Positions 21,901 to 33,900 of a stretch of 64,000 nt of DNA are shown here, one piece after another. Within the stretch, counting starts at the first letter, position 1, and every line of letters starts with the position of its first letter. The notes under the pieces were generated by a model. The model saw nothing but the letters and a program-made list of their open reading frames with translations, searched no databases and was not told the origin of the DNA. The DNA is from Phoronis australis (taxonomy: Eukaryota > Phoronida > Phoronidae), in assembly GCA_002633005.1 (NCBI GenBank), contig NMRA01000041.1:687294-751293 (forward strand), in the 5' to 3' direction. Both the position numbers and the translations under genes were made by a program.

Positions 21901-24900
21901 AAAGCTAATGACTCACATCTTGTATGTTGTGTCTGTGGAATTAATTGTTGAAATAAAGTTTGATTAATCAATTAACGGTGTACTATTTTAACTGTTTTTA
22001 TGTTTTAGATATTTTGAGGGACCCACTCCAGTGTTGGTGTTATCAGACCCAGATGTCATTAGGTCCATTTTGGTCACTGATTTTAACAACTTCAGAGAAA
22101 GAAAGGTAACATCATTACATAGGTGTTCTTTAGCACTGCAGGAAGTTACTGCTGCATTTTGCTGAATAACGAAAAAAGCATTAGGGCATTTACTCTCATG
22201 AAATCAGTCTCTTAATATTCTTTACTGTGATTGGATTCTGTTCTGTTATGAACAAGGAAATTAAAATCATCAGCGATTTAAGAAAACTACATAGTTTGGC
22301 TTATCCTAAAATTGTGATGGTGCATGTACGCATAGCCTGTGGCTTGACTTGAAGTGGAAGTAGAATTCTATCTCAGCAAGGATTTTATGAGACTGATTTT
22401 TTGAGAGTAATAGGCCTAACTGGATTTCCATTTTTAGCCAATTAATCAAGGTGAAACGCAACTTTAGGTACAATAAAGGCCACAGCAATTTATTTTCAAA
22501 CTACACCACATGCGAAAAATAATGGAATGAAATTCCATTTTCCCATCATGACAAATCCTAGCAACTGTGATGGTTAAATTACTCTTGTGTGCTCTCGGTC
22601 TTCATTACGCAGTAATTCTGCTAACATTCGGCCGTCATCGTGGGAATTCCTGCTTTTGTGCGAACTCAAGACATTATAGTGTCTTTTATTCTATGCTCGA
22701 GTACATGATTACTTACATGGATAATTATTTAGTCCTAGTTTGCAGTTGACAAACACAACATTAAGACTAAAAGTTCAAATTTGAACTCAAAACTTTGAGT
22801 TTTTACTCAAGTTTGTAGGAAGAATGTAAGGACCATCAAGTGCAAACTTGGACTAGAAACTCATGCGTAAACTATAATGTATTCAAACCCAGTCTAATAG
22901 TCACTTATGTTGAGTTCGCACAAAAGTAGAAGAGAAATTGTCAAAAATAATTTCAAGTTCATTTCGAGTACTAAGATTAGATTCCGCGCCCTGGTCATTT
23001 TGTCTGATTATTTTTGGCGTGTACTGTATAGAGCAGCTGTTGACGACTAAGGATTACATTTTTTGATGGTGAAAATTTCATAAAAGTGGTAAAGAACATG
23101 AAATTTTTGTTGAAAGTGTAAAAATAACCTCAGGAAACTTTGTGATTTTTGTTGAAACTAATGAATCCGTGATAAAATAAAAACTAAAAATAGAATTTTT
23201 AAAGTAGTTTTGAAAGTGCATACAACATTGGGTGGTTATAGTGAGGTATGTCCAGTTTCTTGAAAGGGCTTAGAATTTTATGTTTTGAGCTTACATTCTG
23301 TAATGATTTGTAGTATCTGACAGAAGCATGTTACTTTCTGAAATGAAACATTAACTTCTGAAATATCCATTCTGAATAGCATGTGTTTTGAAGAATAATT
23401 TAAATGAACTATAGTTTGTTGCTATTTTGTAATTAAAGTGAGCAAATATACAAAGTTCCAGCACAGCACTCATCCATTGTGTTTGTAGCCCTTTCCTCTG
23501 GTGCCGAAAGACCCTAAAGGTCTTTTTGTTGCCAAAGAAGATAGGTGGCGCTGGTTGCGTCCTCTTCTCTCACCATCTTTTACTAGAAGAAAGATCAAGT
23601 CGGTGAGTTACAGAATTTTGGTTGTTTTGTGTGTCTAAAAGTGATGTCATGTCTAGATTTTTCAAAAGTGCAAAATGTTGTGTTACATCTCTGTAGTCTT
23701 GTTCATTCAGCATGGTTTATACGGACATTTAATCAAGCTTGTCATCCAATGTGAAACTTAGACTGGTGGTGGGAAGGATGGATTTTTTGATTTAGAGGAA
23801 GGATAAAGATGAAAGATTGATGAAAATTAGGAAGGATGGGTTTGTGAATCAAAGTATTTAGTGGCCATTTTGTGAATCATTAGCTTTTGAAGTGGGCAGT
23901 AGTAACACGACTGTGGAATGAGGGTCTAACGATACATTCTCAGGAGATGAATTTAATTTTTGCATTAAATGTACACGTTTACTATACAAGCTTACATCTG
24001 AATGGGAACAGCCTACTACTCAGAGGGGTCACTACTCAGAGGGGTCACTACTCTGAGGGGTCACTACTCCGTAGGTTCACTACTGTGAAGGTTCACTACT
24101 CAGAGGGGTCACTACTCAGAGGGTTCACTACTCAGAGGGGTCACTACTCGAAGGGTTCACTACTCCGAGGGTTCACTACTCCGAGGGTTCACTACTTCGA
24201 GGGTTCACTAGTCCGTAGGTTCACTACTCGGAGGGGTCACTACGCCGAAGGTTCACTACTCAGAGGGTTCACTACTCCGAGAGTTCACTACCCTAAGGGT
24301 TTACTACAAGGTTTCACTACGCCGAAGGTTCACTACTCAAGAGGGTTCACTACTCCGAGAGTTCACTACCCTAAGGGTTCACTACCCTAAGGGTTCACTA
24401 CTCCAAGGTTTCACTACGCCGAAGGTTCACTACTCAGAGGGTTCACTACTCCGAGAGTTCACTACCCTAAGGGTTCACTACTCCAAGGGTTCACTACTCT
24501 GAAGGTTCACTACTCCGAAGTTTCACTACTCCGAGTGTTTACTGCTTCGAAGGTTCACTACTCATAACATTCACTACTCTGAAGATTCACCACTCCAGAA
24601 ATATATAGATTTTCGGACTCTGGTGTAATTTTTATGCGCCCTCTTATAGATGTGTTGTGGCATGTTAGCGTCACTTTGTCCTGGCGTCTGGTTGTTAGGT
24701 TGTCTTGGTGTCCGCTCGATATCTCAAAAACCTCTGGTCATAGTGAACCTTGGCTGTAGTGAACTTTGGCAGTAGTGAACCTTTTCAGTAATGACATGTA
24801 CCCAACTTAAGTACTGTGACAGCAAAGTCAACTTGAAGAAGGTTTTAGCTTTTGACATGCGACATGACATTGACATTTAGTAATAGGATGTGCAATCACA

Positions 24901-27900
24901 AATTATAAAAAAATGACCCATCTTTCCCATCAGAACTGCATCCTTCTCATTTGTTTGAGTTCGTATTCCCCATCTCAAGGTCTGTCATTTTGTGTTTCTT
25001 TTACATCAACAGTGAGAGCTTCAAATTTTTGGATCAAACATGTTGATGAAACTAGAACATAATTAGCTACACTTGGTGTTTATTCTGTATGGGTATATAG
25101 GCCTTGACGAATAACATGAACTCCCGAAATGTGACCTTGACAAATTCCTAGGTGGCTGAATGAGAAATGAGCTTTCTAAACCAAGTAAACCTCGTAGGTG
25201 GTGGTTCCACCTTGGTGTGCACAATCACAACTAGCACAATCACAACCAGTTCTGTTTGGCCTTTACGTCAGGAGGAAGCAGACGATCAGAACACATTTTT
25301 GTGCATGTGTCGTAGTCAGCCTCTGCTGGTTTGTGCCAAAGGGTCCTCACTCCCGTCTGTTAATCTGCGGTTTTAGTTTGAACACAGGCTCACCGACTGA
25401 CAAATGTACTGATTTTGTAAAATATTTAGAACAATGTACTGAGCTAAAGGTAATTGTATTTGGAGAATATTTTATCACTGCTTGAAGTTTGGAAATCACC
25501 ACAAATTTCGAAGCAAATTACAGAACTGATGAATTCTTATTAACCTGACTTTGCAACTTGAAAATATCTGGTGACTGTGGATGTTTACTAAATCACCAAG
25601 CAAGGTCTGAAGTCACATTTGCAAGCTACAGGTCATCAAATCGTAGTTGTTACAAATTGGATAATATGAGAAAAATTGTGTTTTATGGCTGGAACGCACT
25701 AGGGAGTTTTCAACTGAGACTATTTGGGATTTGCACAAAAGTTTGCCATAGTCACTTGTAACCGTGTTATAATATGTATTCAATATCTATGTTAACTTTA
25801 CATCATTTTAACTTTTGGAAGTATTTCAGTCACCTTGTGTTGTAATTGGTCGTTTCCTTTGGTGTTTGAGCCGACTGCAAAATAAGTTTATTTTTTCATT
25901 TCCAGATGTCACACTTAATCACTGACTCAATAGATGCTCTACTTGAAGTGATTGGTGACGAGACCAGTAGGAAGCCCGGAACACCTGTAAATATTCACAG
26001 GTGATATCAAAGTTAGGTGTGGTTAGTTCTAGGACTGTCTATTCCTTTTCCTTTTCGGAGTCAGTACTGTCTCCCATTTTCCAACCATCGTGGCCAGTTT
26101 ACTTAATGGAATTAGGAGGCTTAGATGCAGACTCTTCCCATGTCTCTACATTTAGTAGAAAGGCTAGACTCTGATTGGCTTTTACAATGCCTCTCATGTT
26201 AGTCAAAGGTTTTGACATGTAGTGTGTCTTCTCATTTCCCAGAATGTATGCTTGAATTTTCACCAAGTTGTCTCACACCTAGGTGTAGCTGTCTGACACA
26301 ATTAGATTTAAGGTCGTGTATCATTAAGCCACACTCCTGCGACAAAAATGTTGCTGAATTGACCCAGCGTCTAGCATTTAGGCTAGGAACCATCCAGGCT
26401 CAGGCAAAACCTGATCATATCAGTTTCTTACTCAGTCGAGAAGTGATTTTTGGTCTAAACTGCTTGAGACCACGCTTGGTGAATTAAATGGCTTGTACAT
26501 CATGGCAGCGTAACTTGTAGAGCTGCTCTGAAACTGTAACGAAGTTGGAATTCTTTTCTAACCCAGGAATCACACGTATTCTGACTAAAGAACAGTTTGA
26601 GACCAATTTCGTTATGGTAATTAGTTTAAATCAAAAGTTGTTTTTTGTGACAAAAGTCAAGTTAATCGCCACTTTAATGCAGACTTGTACCTCCACCTTG
26701 TGGGTGTGAGGAGTGTTCATGTTGTGTTGGAAAACTGTCAAGGTGAAGCTACTACACAAAACTGAGACGAATCAAAGAATTCGTGGTGTGGCATAGAAAG
26801 TTATGTCCATTTCTGCCTAAATCATTTTTGTCAAATTAATAGTAGTAGTCCAGTGGCAATTGGTGTGACAGTGACAGTTTCTGCATAGTTACTTTGTTTT
26901 ATTTCAGATTATTCCAGGGTCTAACATTGGATGTTATTGGGAAAACAGCATTTGGGTTTGAAACAAACTCGTTAAGGGATCCCAATGACAGACTGCTGAT
27001 GAGAACGCAGAAAGTGTTCAAACAAGTCAATGCAACTCTTCTTCACATTATAGCAAGTAATGGTGCAAGTTTTGTTTTGTGATCCCGATTGTTTGCCAGA
27101 ACTTATGAAGAACTACTCCATCTAAATTGACACAAAATAGGTTTTTGGGTGGCATTTTCCTTTAAAGCAAACTAATGAGTCAGGTCTGAAGCAACAAAAC
27201 TGCCTTTCAGTTTTTTNCTTTCCCATCAGAATCGCATCCTTCTCATTTGTTTGAGTTTGTATTCCCCATCTCTGATCTCAAGGTCTGTCATTTTGTGTCT
27301 GTTTTACGTCAACAGTGAGAGCTTCAAATTTGTTGGTCAAACATGTTGATGAAACTAGAACATAATTTGCTACAATTGGTGTTTATTATGTATTCATTTG
27401 GTATATAGGGCTTGCCAAATAACATGAAATCCCGAAATGTGACCTGGACAAATTCCTAGGTGGCTGAATGAGAAATGAGCTATCTAAACCAAGTAAACCT
27501 CGTAGGAGGTGGTTCCACATTGGTGTGCACAGTCACAACCAGTTCTGTTTGGCTTTTACCTCAGGAGGAAGCAGACGATCAGAACACATTTTTGTGCATG
27601 TGTCGTAGTCAGCCACTGCTGGTTTGTGCCAAAGGGTCCTCACTCCCATCTGTTTACCTGCGGTTTTAGTTTGAACACATGCTCACCGACTGACAAATGT
27701 ACTGATTTCATAAAATATTTAGAACAATGTACTGAGCAAACGGTAATTGTATTTGGAGAATATTTTATCACTGCTTGAAGTTTGGAAATCACCACAAATT
27801 TCGAAGCAAATTACAGAACTGATGAATTCTTATTTGGTGTTTGCACAAAAGTTTGCCATAGTCACTTGTAACCGTGTTATAATATGTATTCAATATCTAT

Positions 27901-30900
27901 GTTAACTTTACATCATTTTAACTTTTGGAAGTGTTTCAGTCACCTTATGTTGTAATTGGTCATTTCCTGTGGTCTTTGAGCCCACTGCAAAATAAGTTTA
28001 TTTTTTCATTTCCAGATGTCACACTTAATCACTGACTCAATAGATGCTCTACTTGAAGTGATTGGTGAAGAGACCAGTAGGAAGCCCGGAACACCTGTAA
28101 ATATTCACAGGTGATATCAAAGTTAGGTGTGGTTAGTTCTAGGACAGTCTATTCCTTTTCCTTTTCGGAACCAGTACTGTCTCACATTTTCCAACCATCG
28201 TGGCCAGTTTACTTAATGGAATCAGGAGGCTTAGGTGCACACTCTTCCCAAGTGTCTACATTAAGTAGAAAGGGTTAGACTCTGATTTGCTTTTACAATG
28301 CCACTCATGTTTGTCAAAACTTTTGACATGTAGTGTGCCTTGTCATTGCCCAGAATGTATGCTTGAATTTTCACCAAGTTGTCTCACACTTAGGTGGAGC
28401 TGTCTGGCACAATTAGATTTAAGGTCATGTATCATTAAGCCACACTCCTGCAACAAAAATGTTGCTGACTTGACCCAGCGTCTAGCATTTAGGCTAGGAA
28501 CCATCCAGGCTCAGGCAAAACCTGATCATATCAGTTTCTTACTCAGTCGAGAAGTGATTTTTGGTCTAAACTGATTGAGACCACGCTTGGTGAATTAAAT
28601 GGCTTGTACATCATGGCAGCGTAACTTGTAGAGCTGTTCTGAAACTGTAACGAAGTTGGAATTCTTTTCTAACCCAGGAATCACACGTATTCTGACTAAA
28701 GAACAGTTTGAGACCAATTTCGTTATGGTAATTAGTTTAAATCAAAAGTTGTTTTTTGTGACAAAAGTCAAGTTAATCGCCACTTTAATGCAGACTTGTA
28801 GCTCCACCTTGTGGGTGTGAGGAGTGTTCATGTTGTGTTGGAAAACTGTCAAGGTGAAGCTACTACACAAAACTTCGCAGAATCAAAGAATTCGTGGTGT
28901 GGCATAGAAAGTTATGTTCATTTCTGCCTAAATCATTTTTCTCAAATTAATAGTAGTATTCCAGTGGCAGTTGGTGTGACAGTGACAGTTTCTGCATAGT
29001 TACTTTGTTTTATTTCAGATTATTCCAGGGTCTAACATTGGATGTTATTGGAAAAACAGCATTTGGGTTTGAAACAAACTCGTTAAGGGATCCCAATGAC
29101 AGACTGCTGATGAGAACGCAGAAAGTGTTCAAACAAGTCAATGCAACTCTTCTTCACATTATAGCAAGTAATGGTGCAAGTTTTGTTTTGTGATCCCGAT
29201 TGCTTGCCAGAACTTGATGAAGAACTACTCCATCTAAATTGACACAAAATAGTTTTTTTTGGGTGGCATTCTCCTTTAAAGCAAACTAATGAGTCGGGTT
29301 TGAAGCAACAAAACTGCCTTTCAGTTTTTTTCAAACCTAGAAATCTTTTCTCATCTTAGTAATAAGTTAGGACAACAGTTTTGTAAAAGTAAGTGGTTTC
29401 AATAAACAGACTGAATAATAAATTTTAACTGTGAATAAAACTGTTGTAAGGAGGCTGTGTGAAAATTTAGCACATGGTATGGCTGTGAAACTTTATTCTG
29501 TCAAAATTCTTAGCAGTAAGAAAATTTTAGTTTACTATTAGCTTGGTTGGTGTTGGGCAAATGTTATTCAGCAATTTTGGGTAAAAGTTTCACCATTTGA
29601 CCCAATGAAATCAAGCAAAATGGTAATTTTGGCATAAGATGATCATTGTATTAATACAAAATATGTGAAGAATGTTGGTACCTTGTAAGTCTTTATCCCA
29701 ATAGTAATTCACTACATATTTGTTGCAGTTATCTTCCCATGGCTAAGCAATGGGTTGTTTGAATTTAAAAGCAAAGTTTTGAACCATTTTACTGAAAAAC
29801 CTGCTATCTTGGAACTCAGAGAAGACTTGGAGGAAGTCTTGGTTTGGAGGAAAAAAGAAACATCTGTAAGTTACATCACTTTTTCACATCTTAACTCTCC
29901 TAATTACCACCAGAGAGCAGCACATGCTACATTTGTTCAACACTCAGAATTCTGTTGATCATAATCCATATCACATTGCATCCTTTAGTGTTATCAAATG
30001 CTGTTGTTTCAAGAAAGGAAAAAATGGTAAAATCCCTTTGAAGTTAAAAATGAGCTATAATTTTATGTTGATTCACTGCCATAAAAATTTCATCTTATAA
30101 TGTGGACATAATTGGTTACGTGAGAGTAAGTCAACTGTATCGGGCCTATTGGAGCCTTTTTAACAAAAGTCGTATGCCAAATCATATCTTACTTAAGCTG
30201 TGGTATCCTATGGCACATAGTTCCTGGGCTTGGTTTCCAATATTAGACTGATTTTAGCTTTGGTTTTGAATAGACATAACTTGCCACCTAGGTGGAGCGA
30301 GCAGATTTTCTACAGCGACTGATAGACGTGCAGATGACTGGTAAACGCCCCCTCTTTAGTCGACTGCATGTCAAGCACAGTGAGGAGACTACAGACCATG
30401 ATGTCTGTGATCAGGAAGAAGGTGAGAGACTTACTTTAGTCCATGCCATCTGTTGGTTGTTCAGCAAACTCTAAATGGAACTTAAACACGTCGAAGTTTG
30501 ACTAAGTTTTTACTTGCGAACTTGTCTCTAATTTTTTTGTTTCATTACGGCTAGAATTTTCATAGTTTAAGCCATTTTTTAATTCCAGTTAAGGTTTGTT
30601 AAAAAGTCACTACCACTTTTGCATCTGGCTGTTTCCAGAACCGTGCGCATTTTCCCATTTTACGTAAAAGAATTGTTGTTGGGCAAAATTAATCTCTGAC
30701 CACAATCTCATTATAAAGTGCATCAAAGTTTGCCAGAGTTTTGAACCAGACAGGAAGTGTAGCTGTAGTAGCTTAAAGAAAAATAATAATTGTGAACCTT
30801 TCAAAACATGTTTGCACCTGTCATTATGTTTGATTTATAATTCAGATACAGAGCTGAGTAACAGTGTTACCCTGATAGATTTTTTCAAATTTTCAATAGA

Positions 30901-33900
30901 TGGAGTCACGCAAATTAGCTTTCTTCTCCTGAAACTTGTGAGCTTCTTGAGAGCTCTGTGAATTTGTCTATTTTTGTTCTTGTGAAAAATCTGGAATGCC
31001 CCTGACTGGTATGTTTCACCTGCCTTATGTACCTCTGTTTGTCACCAGGTGATATCTGGGATGAACCAAACATTCACAATATCACCGATGAATTTACAGA
31101 CGAAGAAATATTTTCTCAAGCTTTCACCATTTTACTTGCTGGTAAGGTATTTGTTCTTGATGTCTTTCAGTTTAAATATTTTGACCCATAAACTTTTCTG
31201 TAAAAGGTAATCATTCCACTCGTCAAACACACATTTTTCATTTTGAAAGCACTAATTGGAGTGTTTTAATGGAGAATTCATGAAATGTGACTTAAAAATA
31301 ATTTGCTGCCTTGGCCAGCATGACTAATGCTCTAAGTTACAGGAGGACTCTGGGTAATAACCACTTCATGGCACAGTGAGGACTTTGGGTAGTTTCTACT
31401 TCATGGTACAATGAAGAATAGTACCTCTATCGCTCAGGTGAGATACCAGTAATTAATCACCTGGTGACACAAACCGCTTGTGGTGCCATCGCCAAAACAT
31501 GGTTGTAGAGACTAACAATCAGTAAAGCCCTAGAACTGCTCACAAGACATTTGTTTGCTTCAATTTATTTGTAGGCTATGAAACGACGGCGAATATGTTG
31601 GCGTTTTCTGCCTATCTGCTTGCTCTGAACCCTGAGGTGCAAGACAAACTTTGCAAAGAAATAGACGCTCAAGTACCATCTGAGGTGGCAGGTTACAGTA
31701 GATTAATTTGTTTAATAGATTATTTTATTAATGGTATTAATTGCTGGATTGTTTGTTACTTGAATGACTTAACAAAGATGAATAATATCTGAATTTTATC
31801 AATTTTTTATTTTTCATAGATTTTATTCCAAATCCTACGAGTTTCTCCACTTCATAGTTTTATTTCAAAAAGCATTTTAAACACAAATTGCTGTGGTCAC
31901 TGTTACTTGTTTTCTTAATATATACTCCTGAGGTTCACAAACTGTTTCATTGTCATGTTCATTTAGTTTTGTTTAATATTTACAGTTGTGGAATGTCATG
32001 GCTGCAATTTATTTTCGGATAATGTCTACTTTTGAGTTACTATTTTCTGAAATGAAATTATTTATGAACTATGGGTAAAAATTGGTTGTTATTGAGAGAG
32101 CTTTGATTGTGATTTCACATACTGCAACATCTTAAAAGACACCACTGTAATGTTTTTTTTTTTGTTGTGGCAAATTAATGTTTAACTTACTTAATTTCAC
32201 ATGATTGCAATTCAAACAATCAGAGTTCACCAATTGCTCCCATGCCTATAGACATGTCTCAGCGGATATGTTGGCAACTTTTACCTTGAACATTATTGGT
32301 ATCTTCAATAATCTTGTTTTTAGGATATGGCCACCTGTGAGAACATTGAAAAGCTGCAGTACCTTGACATGGTTATCAATGAAGTGCTGCGCATGTATGG
32401 TACTGCTGGACTGTAAGTTGGTAGATGATTGTTTCCCATTTTCAGCATGCAATGTTGTAGTCCTAGGATTTTCAAAATAGTTGGACATTGCTTATTGAAG
32501 AACTACAACAGAAATTCTTGTCGTCTGCTTGACACTGTATCAAGATGTTTTCTTAGAATATGAACCGTGATGTAAAATTTAGTTCAGTCTAGACCTCAAC
32601 TTGTGAGAGAATAAAATTTTGAAAAAGTGAGGGGACGACATCCGCCCTCATGAGCGTCTTGACTACACTCTTGCCGCTTTGGTTCAATTAAGGTTACATA
32701 AGGCCTTATCAACAACCCTGTGCAATTAGTCAAATATTTACAGAAAACTATAAATTTAACTTCTAGTTGGCAAAACTAAATAATATATTCATTTTCTATT
32801 ACTAGGAAATCTCAAAGATCCTGTTTCAGTTTTCAAGGTTATTTCGTTTTTAGTTTCATACAACTTTCAATGCAGGTTTGTTCGTAAAAACGATGAAAGT
32901 CCTTTTCGATACCATTTTGAAAAAGTGCATCATTTTTAAAACTTTTCGGATCTGAACAACACGGAGAACACAAAGCATTGTATTTGAGAGTTTCAATTGA
33001 TCCAATGATCACAGTGTTCTGAGATATGATGAAGTTAGCCAAATTTGGACATTCTTCTATGATCCTACGTAATATTAAGCTTTCACTTTTTAATAATCAT
33101 TGGGTTTATAATTAGTTTCTGGGGTTAACAAGTCATTGTTAAATTGGCACTATGTCTTGAATAAACACCTAGCTGGTAATTTGGTGAACTGTAGAGAGTT
33201 CCATCTGTTGTTAAAAGATGTCTGACTCATTACATCTCTGTGCGCACGCTTGATCTAAGGCCACTTACCCATAATGCAAGTCGTTCTTTATTCGAAGAGA
33301 AATGGTCTATGGGAATTTAAAGAGTTGACTGACTGTTATTGCTTCAGACTACGCAGTCATTGGGTACAACGAGCGATCTCTTGGTGGTCTTAGTGTCAAC
33401 CAGTGCAATCAGTTCTTACGATAAAATCTCACGAATTTCAGATACAAATAATTGCCAAAGTTTTTCAATATTCCAAGGTTTCCAACAGAATTGTGAATGT
33501 CCATAATTCATCAACATATTGTCAGACTGTCACTGTGTTATAGACTTTATTAAAGATAGAAATATTCATTTGGTGCTCCGTGTACTTATCTTTTGTGAAA
33601 AAAAATTGAAATTTCGCTTGTTCACCATATTGCGACCTAAATTGCTGAGATATCACTGTCACTGTAACTTGAGTGAGAAATGAGTTGAGATCAATTTCAT
33701 GGTGTGTGTGGTGTAAGTATTGGAAGTCATGATGTGCAGCAGATTTTAAACTTGAAATTAAACTTGCTGTACTCATCTTGCGCATTACAGACTAGTGACT
33801 AGAAAGTGCAAGGAGGCACGTACTTATGGAGATCTGCATATTCCTGCTGGCACTAACATTTTGATTGACACTTGGGGGCTTCATTACAACCCACGTTATT

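Noticed and set aside
23887-24390. 167-codon open frame on the plus strand
   Set aside because: It is the 17-bp minisatellite read through; the unit is not a multiple of three and the peptide is a rotation of the repeat in all frames.
24010-24600. CRISPR-like array of short repeats
   Set aside because: There are no unique spacers, the units are contiguous and degenerate, and the context is a eukaryotic intron.
25167-25485. Two overlapping frames kept in both copies (also 27475-27778)
   Set aside because: Conservation reflects the duplicated contig ends, not selection; they lie in an intron and the lengths differ between copies.
24922-29330. A genuine tandem exon duplication creating alternative P450 exons
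   Set aside because: The junction coincides exactly with an N, as at the two other gaps, and exon 7 copies encode the same peptide; an assembly artefact is simpler.
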